Below, piece by piece: positions 1-7,132 of a stretch of DNA of 60,692 nt. The position numbers and the translations under genes are program-made. Where the stretch lies: the NCBI RefSeq assembly GCF_013300725.1, contig NZ_JAAIMM010000022.1:1-60692 (forward strand), in the 5' to 3' direction. Source of the stretch: Allocoprococcus comes. GTDB taxonomy: Bacteria > Bacillota > Clostridia > Lachnospirales > Lachnospiraceae. The stretch's first letter is position 1; each line of letters starts with the position of its first letter. Under the pieces are notes generated by a model. It did no database searches, was not told the origin of the DNA, and saw nothing but the letters and a program-made list of their open reading frames with translations.

Positions 1-71
1 GGTATTGTACCAAAGGGAATCGGGGAATAACAGATACGGATGATTACCTACTTACACACTTGTAAGCGACC

Positions 72-191
72 TTATTTGTAAAACTTAATTTTCTCTAATA
101 AATCTGTTGTGCCTGCCACCAATGGTAGGTCGTTCTTGATGAAAAAATTTTCCCGGTTATTTGAATACTTGAAAGCAAAACACTCACCCAT
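72..191 (-). other. short open stretch, possible C-terminal gene remnant
   Basis: The minus strand reads open for 39 codons from an ATG at 191 to a stop at 72. The translation is protein-like (it includes NNRENFFIKNDLPLVAGTTD), but I do not recognise the family. It has no convincing ribosome binding site and overlaps the hairpin after the TfoX-like gene, so it is more likely a leftover 3' end than a working gene. Positions 1-71 hold nothing I can name. Confidence 0.2.
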
Positions 192-200
192 TCCGGGTGA
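177..200 (-). terminator. possible terminator after the TfoX-like gene
   Basis: TCACCC (184-189) and GGGTGA (195-200) form a 6-bp stem with a 5-base loop, followed on the minus strand by GTGTTTTG. The stem is short and the U tract weak, so this is only a likely 3' end signal for the gene ending at 209. Confidence 0.4.
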
Positions 201-208
201 ATGCCTTA

Positions 209-538
209 TCAAAACTTCATTATTTTATTGTTTGATTTATGTACTAGCAATTCATCATACATTGCTTTAAAAAGTCCAGCCAAATATTCTTTACTGTCAA
301 CATCTTCTACTAACAGCATCTCTTTTGCCCCTTCATACGGTAATTCATAAATCGCAGTTGCCATATAAGAAACTGCAGATTTTGTCGGTTTCACAAGTAA
401 CCTGTCATCATATATGTCTCCGACAATCCTGTCACGATAATATATGATATATTCTCCCATCATTGCACGATAACTAATTTCTTCCAAATCAGATAACTGC
501 TCTAATATAAATTGTAAATATTCTTTGCTAGAAGCCAT
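209..538 (-). CDS. TfoX N-terminal domain family protein
   Basis: A 109-residue protein made of the single TfoX/Sxy N-terminal domain. It shows the usual early methionine- and glycine-rich segment (YRAMMGEYIIYYRDRIVGDI) followed by a short beta-rich region and a C-terminal helix. In gammaproteobacteria Sxy proteins regulate competence, but stand-alone N-terminal-domain proteins in Firmicutes have no established role, so no function should be transferred. The ATG at 538 has AAAGGAC 5' of it on the minus strand. It lies downstream of the VOC protein gene (33-bp gap) and could be cotranscribed with it. Confidence 0.75.
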   Translation of the reverse strand: MASSKEYLQFILEQLSDLEEISYRAMMGEYIIYYRDRIVGDIYDDRLLVKPTKSAVSYMATAIYELPYEGAKEMLLVEDVDSKEYLAGLFKAMYDELLVHKSNNKIMKF

Positions 539-571
539 GTCTTTGTCCTTTCAAATACCTGCATTTTCCCA

Positions 572-955
572 TTATACTGTAATCTCAATTTGATTATCCT
601 CAACCACAACAATGCAGCTTTCGTAATATCCATCCCCCGTAATCCGAGGTCCACTAATAACCTCATAACCATCCGCTTTTAGTTCTGCTGTCAATGCATC
701 CACTTTTTCCTTACTTCCCACGCTAAAAGCTATATGTGAATATCCAGTACGAGCTGGTTTCTTCGGTAAATCAGCCATTTCCGGTATATTCATAATTTCA
801 ATACGTGCACCATCCTCAAATGTGAGAAAATAAGAACAAAAGCCTGTTTTCTGATTGTGATATCCATCATTAGATTTTGCTCTGAAATATTTCATAAAGA
901 ATTTTTTTGTACTTTCCAAATCACTTACATAAAGTGCAACATGTTCAATTCTCAT
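572..955 (-). CDS. VOC-family (glyoxalase/bleomycin resistance-like) protein
   Basis: A 127-residue vicinal-oxygen-chelate protein. It begins with the typical MRIEHVALYVSDLESTKKFF strand-helix, with His5 as the likely first metal ligand. A second His lies in GYSHIAFSV near residue 74, and the acidic end (NQIEITV) supplies the usual Glu of the second half-site. Length and order fit one two-module betaalphabetabetabeta domain. Relatives include glyoxalase I, lactoylglutathione lyase-like proteins and small antibiotic-binding proteins. Sequence alone does not fix the substrate. A good GGAGG lies 7 bases before the ATG. The neighbourhood of drug-modifying enzymes makes a detoxification role plausible. 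Confidence 0.8.
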   Translation of the reverse strand: MRIEHVALYVSDLESTKKFFMKYFRAKSNDGYHNQKTGFCSYFLTFEDGARIEIMNIPEMADLPKKPARTGYSHIAFSVGSKEKVDALTAELKADGYEVISGPRITGDGYYESCIVVVEDNQIEITV

Positions 956-1044
956 GATTATTCCTCCACTTCTGTATTGATAAGCTGTTTAATAATCTGC
1001 CTTTTCTCTTCTACTATTTTACAGCTTTGTTCCATTCCACTCCC

Positions 1045-1206
1045 GATTCATCTGTCCATGTATCTTTTGCAACTTATTACTCCAAGAAACGTGGAGAAGG
1101 CAAACCGCACCGAGTAGCCATTACTCATGTCGCAAAGAAGCTAATTAGAGTCATCTATGCATTGGAGAGGCTAGATATAGACTTTAATACTCAAAAGCTT
1201 CATTAA
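1045..1206 (+). pseudogene. IS110-family transposase, C-terminal remnant
   Basis: On the plus strand an open frame ends at the TAA of 1204-1206 and reads ...ATYYSKKRGEGKPHRVAI..., then HVAKKLIRVIYALERLD. The pattern [Y-Y-x-KKRGEGK-x-H-x-V-A, then V-A-(K/R)-K-L] is the conserved C-terminus of IS110/IS1111-type DEDD transposases. Only about 50 residues remain; the RuvC-like and middle parts are missing, and upstream sequence in this frame does not look like IS110. It is therefore a dead 3' fragment. Apart from this and the hairpin at 1233-1260, I see nothing else in 956-1318. Confidence 0.7.
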
Positions 1207-1232
1207 ATCCAACTCTTCAAAGTTGACTACAT

Positions 1233-1260
1233 CCATCTGAAATACGGTATGTTCAGATGG
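1233..1260. repeat. 9-bp perfect hairpin at the edge of the IS110 remnant
   Basis: CCATCTGAA (1233-1241) and TTCAGATGG (1252-1260) pair perfectly around a 10-base loop. T-rich sequence (CCTTTTTTT) follows about 17 bases later on the plus strand. It may be the terminal structure of the lost insertion sequence or a weak terminator for its transposase. Confidence 0.45.
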
Positions 1261-1318
1261 CTTATTAAGGTTACCCTTTTTTTACAATTTTAAAAATTTT
1301 TTAAAACCCCTTGACTGT

Positions 1319-1741
1319 TTATAGTTTGTCACCTCTATGTTTAGCTTTTCGTTTTTCTTGACGCAAAGCATACTGGCGTTCTTTTTCAGCTTCCCGTTGT
1401 TCTTTACTTTTAACTTTTCGTTCCATTTTGTTTTGTTCATGTTGAAGTTTCAACGCCTGTTGTGCTTTGGTTCCCATTCCTTTATTTTGTAACTGATTGT
1501 TGATTTCTCGTTGCATACGTTTAGGATTGATTTTTCGTTCTTCTGTTATTTCTGATTTGATAGGGGGACTGAATTTAAGGCTATTCCAATTTTTTAGTAA
1601 AAAATCATAAACTTCATAGTCTTTAGGTTCACTACCAAAAGTGATTTTACAAACTTCATAATATCCCTCGTCAAATCGTTCATATACGCCAATCCAAAAT
1701 GGAGCTTCAAACATGACCGTCAAGCTACTTTTTACAGACAT
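1319..1741 (-). CDS. YjdF-family protein (DUF2992)
   Basis: A 140-residue protein matching the YjdF/DUF2992 family: an N-terminal beta-rich domain (LTVMFEAPFWIGVYERFDEG) and a long, highly basic, probably coiled C-terminal half full of Lys, Arg, Glu and Gln from about residue 60 onward. In Bacillus the yjdF gene sits behind the azaaromatic-sensing yjdF riboswitch. Its biochemical role is unsettled. Here no such leader is present: only 4 bases separate the gene from the PadR gene, so it appears to be the second gene of a PadR-controlled operon. The ATG at 1741 lies just after the PadR stop. Confidence 0.8.
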   Translation of the reverse strand: MSVKSSLTVMFEAPFWIGVYERFDEGYYEVCKITFGSEPKDYEVYDFLLKNWNSLKFSPPIKSEITEERKINPKRMQREINNQLQNKGMGTKAQQALKLQHEQNKMERKVKSKEQREAEKERQYALRQEKRKAKHRGDKL

Positions 1742-1745
1742 AACA

Positions 1746-2270
1746 TCATTCCTTACTCATTTGAGCTTCAAAATTGTTAAGCCATTCTAAAAGTGAATTA
1801 TAGAGAAGTTTCTGCTGTTCAAAAATCGTTCTCCCTACAAGTGGGATAGTAGCATATTGAATTGCATAATCTTCATTAGCTTTAGCAGAGATTTTTATAC
1901 TTTCTCTTAATTGAGCAATAAGTTTAATCGCTTCATTTGAACTAACTTTATTCAAATTTGCAATTACCACATTAAAATCAAATAAGAGAGGAACATCTTG
2001 AGAAGCATAGGCAAACATTAACTTTTCAAAATATTCTTTCCCTTTCTCTGTAATAGAGTAAATCGCTTTATCAGCAAATTTATCTCCTTTTACAATATCA
2101 CTTTCTAAATAGCCTTTTTCTTTTAATTGCAGAACTTTTCTATAAATTGACGGCACACTTATTTTCGTCCACTTTGATAAGTTATGATATTCTACATCTT
2201 TCTGTATGTCATAAGCACTTTGCGGTTTTTCTAACACGATACCAAGCACCACTAAATCTATTGATGACAT
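1746..2270 (-). CDS. PadR-family transcriptional regulator
   Basis: A 174-residue PadR-type repressor. The N-terminal winged helix runs from about residue 4 to 85: SIDLVVLGIVLEKPQSAYDI, then helix 3 (SVPSIYRKVLQLKEKGYL) and the wing (KAIYSITEKGKEYF). The C-terminal half is the helical dimerisation domain of the longer PadR subfamily. PadR repressors sense phenolics, drugs or membrane-active compounds and usually regulate themselves. Directly upstream is a 34-bp near-perfect palindrome overlapping a promoter, which fits autorepression. It is cotranscribed with yjdF-like. The low GC of this pair and the next gene suggests acquisition. Confidence 0.88.
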   Translation of the reverse strand: MSSIDLVVLGIVLEKPQSAYDIQKDVEYHNLSKWTKISVPSIYRKVLQLKEKGYLESDIVKGDKFADKAIYSITEKGKEYFEKLMFAYASQDVPLLFDFNVVIANLNKVSSNEAIKLIAQLRESIKISAKANEDYAIQYATIPLVGRTIFEQQKLLYNSLLEWLNNFEAQMSKE

Positions 2271-2288
2271 ATTATTTCTCCTTTCCTT

Positions 2289-2329
2289 TTACTATTATCA
2301 ATAGTACTATTGTTGATAGTAAAAATCAA
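2289..2329 (-). promoter_or_regulatory. padR promoter with overlapping palindromic operator
   Basis: On the minus strand TTGATT (2324-2329) and TACTAT (2301-2306) are separated by 17 bp. A palindrome spans 2289-2322; its 16-bp arms match at 14 positions (left arm TTACTATTATCAATAG) around a central TA. The overlap of operator and promoter is typical of autorepression by PadR. Confidence 0.7.
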
Positions 2330-2352
2330 GAGAAATATGGTCTGTGTTTCCT

Positions 2353-2973
2353 TTATAATAAATATCCAAGATTACCGGATTGAATAGCGGCAATATTTTT
2401 TGCTATTTTTTCTTTAGACCAATCCCACCATTTTAATTTGAGCAATATATCAATCGTTTCCTCATTAAATCTTTTTCGTATAGGTTTTGCAGGTACACCG
2501 CCCACGATTGTATAAGGTGGAACATCTTTCGTTACAACTGCTCGCGCTCCGATAATAGCACCGTCGCCAATCGTAACGCCCGCTAAAATGACTGCTTCAT
2601 AACCAATCCAAACATCATTTCCGACAACAATATCTCCTTTATTATCCCATGCCTTTGTAATGTCTTTTACGTCTAATCCCCATTCTTCAAAAAAAATAGG
2701 AAATGGGTATGTTGATAAGGACGATAATGTATGATTTGCACTATTGAAAATAAACTTTGCTCCACACGCGATTGAACAAAATTTCCCAATTATCAATTTG
2801 TCTTGATTGATAGGGTATTGATATAAAACATTATTTTTTTCAAAGTCTTTTGGTTCTTTCACAAAATCATTATACATAGTATAATCGCCCACTATGATAT
2901 TAGGGTTGGTGATAACACTTTTAAGATATACCGTTTCTTTATCTTTGGAACGTGGATAAATTTTCTGTAACAT
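2353..2973 (-). CDS. Vat/CatB-type xenobiotic O-acetyltransferase
   Basis: A 206-residue left-handed beta-helix acetyltransferase. The hexapeptide-repeat region runs from about residue 115 to 165 ([20 protein letters not shown], then [17 protein letters not shown]). It keeps the conserved catalytic His in the NSANHT segment near residue 81 and the [14 protein letters not shown]-terminal signature. Members acetylate streptogramin A (Vat) or chloramphenicol (CatB) with acetyl-CoA, and many chromosomal relatives have unknown acceptors. Which one applies here cannot be decided by eye. AAAGGAGG precedes the ATG. It lies between a regulator pair and a broken acetyltransferase gene. Confidence 0.82.
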   Translation of the reverse strand: MLQKIYPRSKDKETVYLKSVITNPNIIVGDYTMYNDFVKEPKDFEKNNVLYQYPINQDKLIIGKFCSIACGAKFIFNSANHTLSSLSTYPFPIFFEEWGLDVKDITKAWDNKGDIVVGNDVWIGYEAVILAGVTIGDGAIIGARAVVTKDVPPYTIVGGVPAKPIRKRFNEETIDILLKLKWWDWSKEKIAKNIAAIQSGNLGYLL

Positions 2974-2986
2974 AATGGTTCCTCCT

Positions 2987-3361
2987 TTATCGCTCTAACG
3001 GAAAAGTGAATGTTTGAATACATTCAAAATGGTTATTTTCTACATAATATACGGTTTGCTCTTTGGTAGAATACACGAAAGAAACTCTCGTTGCCCATGC
3101 GCCCTCTTGACGTACATCATAAAGTAAATGAATTGCGTCTGAAATTGAAAAATCGAAGCTATATTTTTCTAATTTTTTCAAAGCACGTTCATATCTATCG
3201 TCCCCCGGAACAATAAAATCTTTTGTACTTTCCGGCTTCATCAAAGAATAGTTCGTTATTAAGGAATATTGTTCGTGTTCTTCTTTATAGCCTATTCCCG
3301 GTTCAATGATTAAAACACGTCCATGACTGTCTGATAACATTGCCTGCATAAGGAATATCAC
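2987..3361 (-). pseudogene. C-terminal fragment of a C45/linear-amide C-N hydrolase-like protein
   Basis: About 120 codons resemble the C-terminal third of Ntn-type linear amide C-N hydrolases (peptidase C45 or penicillin-acylase-like): LSDSHGRVLIIEPG, then the SLITNYSLM segment, a helix (DRYERALKKLEK) and the closing strand pair (VSFVYSTKEQTVYYVENNHF). The N-terminal nucleophile Cys and the first two thirds are absent. Upstream the sequence switches, in another frame, into a CatA-like acetyltransferase (junction near 3340). It is therefore a fragment, and a fusion frame is not maintained. Family assignment is by pattern and moderate. Confidence 0.55.
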
Positions 3362-3656
3362 AGGAGCTGACCTCTCCGTTTCTATTCTTCACAATAGTAT
3401 TTACAGCCAGTCTCTCATACTTATACAGTTTTCCATCAACCGGAAGCATATAAAATTCTTTTACTTCACCAGCAGCCCTGCCAATGCACCAACATAACAG
3501 CATATTAAACTTCCATTTATATTTTCTGCTAATATGTACCAGATTTGTCACATCAATTTTCTTGAAAAAAGTTACCATTGGATTTGGTGAATTCATCCAT
3601 AATTCAAATGCCTCTGCTCTTGTTGTTTCTTGAGGATTTATTTCCTGTGGTTTCAT
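3340..3656 (-). pseudogene. CatA-like O-acetyltransferase, N-terminal half
   Basis: About 105 codons match the start of chloramphenicol-acetyltransferase-like proteins: a TRAEAFELWMNSPNP opening, the ITHLR-like strand (FFKKIDVTNLVHISRKYKWK), then FNMLLCWCIGRAA and the YMLPVDGKLYKYERLAVNT segment. The catalytic HHxxxDG block belongs to the lost C-terminal half. The frame runs off into a stop at 3303 inside the hydrolase fragment. GGAGGTAATAAGC precedes the ATG at 3656, so translation could still start. Confidence 0.6.
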
Positions 3657-3681
3657 GCTTATTACCTCCATCTAAGTAATT

Positions 3682-4335
3682 TTATATGCCTTGATAATAC
3701 AATAATAAATATGCCAATACTGTACATAAAAAAGGAAATACCGTGCCTGGGAACCCCTTAAATCCATCTCTTTTTGCAAGTACTTTTACGGTGATTGACT
3801 GTATGATTGTTCCAACACATACCATAAATGCTACAAATACATAAGACATTCCAAACGAACTTAATGCATGCGTTCCTGAAATCCACATAGCATAGTACAA
3901 ATAATCTCCAAACCCACAAGTCGGTATAAGCACATCATTCTTGTCCAATCCATATACAAACAACTTTGCTGCTACAGTTTTATTTGACATAGCTTTTGCA
4001 TTAACAGTTCTTTTCCCAATTTTTGTAAAACTAATAATATCCATCGTAGTCACAACAACTCCGATAGATATCGTACTCTCAAGATCAAGCTGTTTTCCAA
4101 GCCATATTCCAGCAAACATAACAGCCAAGGCTCCAAAAATCCCATTGACAAACAGCTTTTCTCTCTTATATGGGATGAAAAACAGATTGAATATTATGTA
4201 AATTATTCCGCTAACTCCTACAGTAATCAATAATAAATTTGGCAAATATAGATTTGCGATTACTGTACATGCAGAATACAAGAATATGTATAACAATGAC
4301 CAAAATATTGTTTTGTTAATGCCATCTCTGTTCAT
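3682..4335 (-). CDS. polytopic membrane protein with presenilin/SPP-like GxGD motifs
   Basis: About 217 residues from the ATG at 4335 (GGAGAAAATTAGTG before it), with roughly seven hydrophobic segments. Three landmarks occur in the order and spacing of A22 intramembrane aspartyl proteases. An Asp lies in a membrane segment (VVVTTMDIISF, D99). A GxGD box follows 45 residues later (PTCGFGDYLYY, D144). A Pro-rich box lies near the C-terminus (KGFPGTVFP, about 194-201), where presenilins and SPPs have PAL. In between, DVLIP resembles the VIP-like residues around the SPP second Asp. No type IV prepilin peptidase features are seen. Assignment as a protease is inference; it may be an inactive or unrelated membrane protein. 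It lies between a broken CAT gene and a GNAT gene. Confidence 0.5.
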   Translation of the reverse strand: MNRDGINKTIFWSLLYIFLYSACTVIANLYLPNLLLITVGVSGIIYIIFNLFFIPYKREKLFVNGIFGALAVMFAGIWLGKQLDLESTISIGVVVTTMDIISFTKIGKRTVNAKAMSNKTVAAKLFVYGLDKNDVLIPTCGFGDYLYYAMWISGTHALSSFGMSYVFVAFMVCVGTIIQSITVKVLAKRDGFKGFPGTVFPFLCTVLAYLLLYYQGI

Positions 4336-4369
4336 CACTAATTTTCTCCAATTCAATTATGTTGCCAGA

Positions 4370-4846
4370 TTATCGTTCATTTTCTTTTCCTCTGTAAACA
4401 AATCTGGGACCTTCTTCTCCAATTACTCCATTCTTCACAAAACCAGCTTTCATTAAAACATTCTGCGATGCCACATTTTTTAGATCTGTCTCTGCTTCTA
4501 CAGCACAGACTCCTTCCATCGATAAAGCCCATTCCGTAATTACTTTTACAGTTTCTACCATATATCCGTGATGTCTAAATTCTTCCCTTAATCCATATCC
4601 GATTTCCACTACGCCATCTTTTCCAAGACCCTTGAAGCAGAAATCGCCGACAATCGTTCCCGGAGCATTTTTTAATTCCATATTCCAGACTGCATACCAT
4701 ATTCTGTTGTCAGGATGAGAAAGACTCCCTTCAAGCATCTCCGTGTAAGCCTGTTTCATCTCAGGATCAGACTCTTTTTCAATAACCAACCGCATTTCTT
4801 CATCACTTAAAGGATAAAGATACATTCTTTCAGTCTCTACTCTCAT
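4370..4846 (-). CDS. GNAT-family N-acetyltransferase (RimJ/RimL type)
   Basis: A 158-residue acetyltransferase counted from the ATG at 4846, which has AGGAGTG upstream; a longer frame upstream lacks a site and would overlap the next gene. It has the RimJ/RimL layout: METERxxLxPL-like start (RVETERMYLYPLS), the beta4 strand (GTIVGDFCFKG), the acetyl-CoA loop region (EIGYGLREEFRHHGYMVETV), and the beta5-alpha4 end (EAETDLKNVASQNVLMKAGF). Substrates of this group range from ribosomal proteins to antibiotics; this one is unknown. It sits in the putative TetR-controlled operon that begins at 6669. Confidence 0.85.
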   Translation of the reverse strand: MRVETERMYLYPLSDEEMRLVIEKESDPEMKQAYTEMLEGSLSHPDNRIWYAVWNMELKNAPGTIVGDFCFKGLGKDGVVEIGYGLREEFRHHGYMVETVKVITEWALSMEGVCAVEAETDLKNVASQNVLMKAGFVKNGVIGEEGPRFVYRGKENER

Positions 4847-4856
4847 GAAAACACTC

Positions 4857-5273
4857 CTAAAACATCTGTATAATTCTTGCAATCTCCATAACTACAATCT
4901 TTAGCATCACTCCACCGGACATCACATAAAACCATATCTCACGCATATGCTGTGACTTTGCAATTGGTGTTGCTATTGCTGCAATAATTATGATTGCAGC
5001 TCCGACACATCCAACGATGTTTGGAACGCTCACAAGTGAAAATATTCCCGGATCACAGCTTCCATCTATCGTATACTGAATTGTTTTATCCAATCCGTCC
5101 CTTGCCGCTGCAAAGCAGCATATAACAAGACCATATGCCAAAACAAACAGGCTCCTTCTGCCCCAGAAATTAATGTTGCTTCTGTTACTGATTGAGTATC
5201 CAACAAACCCAACCAGCGATACAATCATAAGTGTAGTAACTGTTGTTACCATATTTCCAAAATAGAGTTTCAT
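4857..5273 (-). CDS. small four-helix membrane protein, unknown function
   Basis: A 138-residue hydrophobic protein with four likely transmembrane helices: about residues 8-27, 41-58, 80-105 and 117-136. Short polar loops include RDGLDKTIQYTIDGSCDPG between helices 2 and 3. I recognise no motif or family. The start at 5273 follows CAGGAGGTAAAACAG, a strong site. It lies 16 bases after the flavodoxin-like gene and ahead of the GNAT gene, so the three are probably cotranscribed. The third loop holds no metal or cofactor motif. Confidence 0.65.
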   Translation of the reverse strand: MKLYFGNMVTTVTTLMIVSLVGFVGYSISNRSNINFWGRRSLFVLAYGLVICCFAAARDGLDKTIQYTIDGSCDPGIFSLVSVPNIVGCVGAAIIIIAAIATPIAKSQHMREIWFYVMSGGVMLKIVVMEIARIIQMF

Positions 5274-5288
5274 CTGTTTTACCTCCTG

Positions 5289-5792
5289 CTAATTCAAATT
5301 TTTATACCACTCAGTAACTGCATTCAAATTCTGTAAAGATACTCGTTTTCCACCATTTACCATCATATCTAACATATCATCCTCTTCGGGCGTACGGTCG
5401 GTTTTATTTGCCAATCCCTTTCCGACAGTTTTAACCATGACATTCATCATGAAACGATACGCCCCATGAAGTTTCTTCACATCAAAGTTCCCCTGTAACG
5501 TAAATAAAGGAATCCTCTGTGGAATAGCATTTTTATCCCTGACCTCTTTTAGCTGTGTGCCTGTCTGTCCCATGCCGATACCACAGACTGCACGCACTTT
5601 ATACAATTTTGCTGCCTCTTTATATCCTTTGATTCCTCCTGCCATAATCCAGCCGAGATAAATGATTTCACTGCCGGAAAGCACCTTGTTTTTTGCCTGC
5701 TGTAAACTATGTACCGGAAGATTCAATTCCTTTCCCAGTAATTGTGCATACTCCGCTGTGCTTCCGGTATTTGATGTATATATGATTGCTTT
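5289..5792 (-). CDS. flavodoxin-domain protein
   Basis: A 167-residue protein beginning MKAIIYTSNTGSTAEYAQLL, a strand plus the T/SxTGxT phosphate loop that binds FMN in flavodoxins and in HemG-like protoporphyrinogen oxidases. The rest (IIYLGWIMAGGIKGYKEAA, then VCGIGMGQTG) fits the alternating beta-alpha flavodoxin fold. The ATG at 5792 is preferred over an upstream one because GGAGGTCAGATAAG stands directly before it. Members of this family often sit beside TetR regulators in Clostridia. The electron partner is unknown. It is downstream of the KTR-domain gene in the same orientation. Confidence 0.78.
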   Translation of the reverse strand, partial: KAIIYTSNTGSTAEYAQLLGKELNLPVHSLQQAKNKVLSGSEIIYLGWIMAGGIKGYKEAAKLYKVRAVCGIGMGQTGTQLKEVRDKNAIPQRIPLFTLQGNFDVKKLHGAYRFMMNVMVKTVGKGLANKTDRTPEEDDMLDMMVNGGKRVSLQNLNAVTEWYKNLN

Positions 5793-5822
5793 CATTCTTA
5801 TCTGACCTCCCATAATATAAAT

Positions 5823-5863
5823 GACGCAGTGCAAAACTGTAATATTACAATCTGCACTGCGTC
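5823..5863 (-). terminator. strong hairpin between the KTR and flavodoxin genes
   Basis: GACGCAGTGCA (5823-5833) pairs perfectly with TGCACTGCGTC (5853-5863), an 11-bp stem. It begins next to the KTR gene stop codon. The minus strand continues ATTTATATTA, not a clean U tract, so it may attenuate or process the message rather than end it. Confidence 0.5.
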
Positions 5864-6040
5864 TTAGCGTCTGGCTTCCTTTACTATAAATTTTTCTGCA
5901 TCAATCAGGCTTTCTTCTTTACACTTCGGACAAAACAAAGGAAAATTTGTAAGTACCGTATCCTTCCTTAATTTCAATCTTGTCTTATTTCCACATTTGG
6001 GGCAAAGAATCCATTCCTGATATTCTGATTCATCGTTCAA
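5864..6040 (-). CDS. cysteine-rich KTR-domain protein
   Basis: A 58-residue zinc-ribbon-like protein that uses a TTG start (6038-6040), which is why it is easily missed; AGGGTGAAG precedes it. It reads WILCPKCGNKTRLKLRKDTV, then a segment with TNFPLFCPKCK. Four cysteines in two CPxC pairs could bind one zinc ion, and the eponymous K-T-R triplet follows the first pair. Cysteine-rich KTR proteins are common in Tn916-type elements and Lachnospiraceae, with no known function. A second copy is at 18463-18645, and both end in the same ARR-stop DNA. Confidence 0.8.
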   Translation of the reverse strand: MNDESEYQEWILCPKCGNKTRLKLRKDTVLTNFPLFCPKCKEESLIDAEKFIVKEARR

Positions 6041-6054
6041 ATCACTTCACCCTT

Positions 6055-6669
6055 TCAACTTATCTGCATTTCCAGTAGAAAATGATCCATATGCTCTTCC
6101 AGTAACTTTATCACATAACTTTTGTCTTCTACTCCATCATATATGCTATAAAGCAAAAAAATAGGTCCATAAAAATCAAGTGCTGTCTGTCTGGCTTTTC
6201 CTGCATCTCCCAGCATTCCTGAAAACAAAGCTTCCATATAAGCTAATGGTCCGCTTGCAAGGTAATTCTGATATAGCTGTGCCATCTGTGGCTCTCTGTA
6301 CTGTTCCAATGTCAGCATCTTACGAAAACAGCTTGAAAATTCTTCCTCTGTCCAATGAAGAAACTGCGCCTTTGTGAACTGCTTAATCTTATCAAATGCC
6401 GTTTCTTTATACTCAGCTGTAACCTTTTTCAGATCACCCTCTGGCATTTCATACTGCTTTACTCTCTCAATATCCAATTCATTCATTTTTTCAATAATAC
6501 TGTCCAATATCTCCTGCTTGCTTTTATAATGCTTATACAATGCAGCCTTGGTTACTCCAAGTTTTGAAGCAATATCATTCATGGATGTTCCCATATATCC
6601 ACTCTGTGCAAATAACTTCAAAGCTTCTTCCAATATTTTTTCCTTTGTGTTCTTTTCTTTGCTTTCCAC
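6055..6669 (-). CDS. TetR/AcrR-family transcriptional regulator (copy A)
   Basis: A 204-residue TetR regulator. Residues 9-55 form the DNA-binding domain (KEKILEEALKLFAQSGYMGT, then SMNDIASKLGVTKAALYKHY). The C-terminal ligand domain has WTEEEFSSCFRKMLTLEQYR, LYQNYLASGPLAYMEALF and the LLYSIYDG motif, shared with the TetR at 19782-20375, so the two are paralogues. Translation starts at GTG (6669) behind AGGAG. It probably represses its own promoter through two operators at 6700-6741, and the ABC exporter promoter at 17.4 kb through near-identical sites. The genes downstream on the same strand (KTR, flavodoxin, membrane protein, GNAT) are likely part of its operon. Confidence 0.9.
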   Translation of the reverse strand: MESKEKNTKEKILEEALKLFAQSGYMGTSMNDIASKLGVTKAALYKHYKSKQEILDSIIEKMNELDIERVKQYEMPEGDLKKVTAEYKETAFDKIKQFTKAQFLHWTEEEFSSCFRKMLTLEQYREPQMAQLYQNYLASGPLAYMEALFSGMLGDAGKARQTALDFYGPIFLLYSIYDGVEDKSYVIKLLEEHMDHFLLEMQIS

Positions 6670-6699
6670 ATCTATCTCCTAATTTAAATCTGTTATCAA

Positions 6700-6748
6700 G
6701 TTACCCTTTGGTCACTTTAATTATAGTTACCTATCGGTCACTTGTCAA
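6700..6748 (-). promoter_or_regulatory. TetR-A promoter with two 16-bp operators
   Basis: On the minus strand TTGACA (6743-6748), a 17-bp spacer and TATAAT (6720-6725) form a consensus promoter. One operator, GTTACCTATCGGTCAC (6726-6741), fills the spacer. The second, GTTACCCTTTGGTCAC (6700-6715), lies just downstream of the -10. Each is an inverted repeat GTTACC-N4-GGTcAC. Confidence 0.85.
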
Positions 6749-6815
6749 CAGTTATGATTAGAAAATACAAAAGAACATTGCTAACTTAATCATCGTTTCT
6801 CGATAACCTGATTTA

Positions 6816-6941
6816 TTAATCCATAGACTGTTTGTTATGCACGCTGTTTTCTATGTAGACCTCGCTTTTCAGTATCCTTGACTGTGATACGCCGTAGCGT
6901 ATACGCTTTTCTTTCAGTTCCTGTATAAAATCATTGTTCAT
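6816..6941 (-). pseudogene. truncated Tn916-type replication initiation/relaxase protein (Orf20-like), N-terminus
   Basis: Forty-one codons from an ATG at 6941 (AAAGGATAAG upstream) read MNNDFIQELKEKRIRYGVSQ and then degenerate to a stop at 6816. That opening, an XRE-like helix-turn-helix start with E-L-K-E-K-R-I-x-Y-G-V-S-Q, is characteristic of the replication initiation factor genes of Tn916-family conjugative elements. The rest of the protein is missing. A matching oriT-like structure lies 5' of it, in the order expected for Tn916. Confidence 0.6.
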
Positions 6942-6972
6942 AAATCACTTATCCTTTCTGTTTTGTTGCACG

Positions 6973-7005
6973 AAAAAAGGACAGTCAATGTAAAATCAAC
7001 TGTCC
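6973..7005 (-). terminator. Rho-independent terminator in the conjugative-element remnant
   Basis: On the minus strand GGACAGT (from 7005) and ACTGTCC (to 6979) enclose a 13-base loop, followed by TTTTTT (6978-6973). It would stop transcription arriving from the oriT side before the orf20-like start at 6941. Confidence 0.75.
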
Positions 7006-7132
7006 TCGGATATGCAGTATTCAGTTTTGTATTGTGACGCAGGCACATTTTAAATCACACTTTGAAAATGCCGTTACAGCGCATAAACAAAGGATTTTTA
7101 TGCCTTGCAGAATATAGTTTCCAGTTTCTTGT

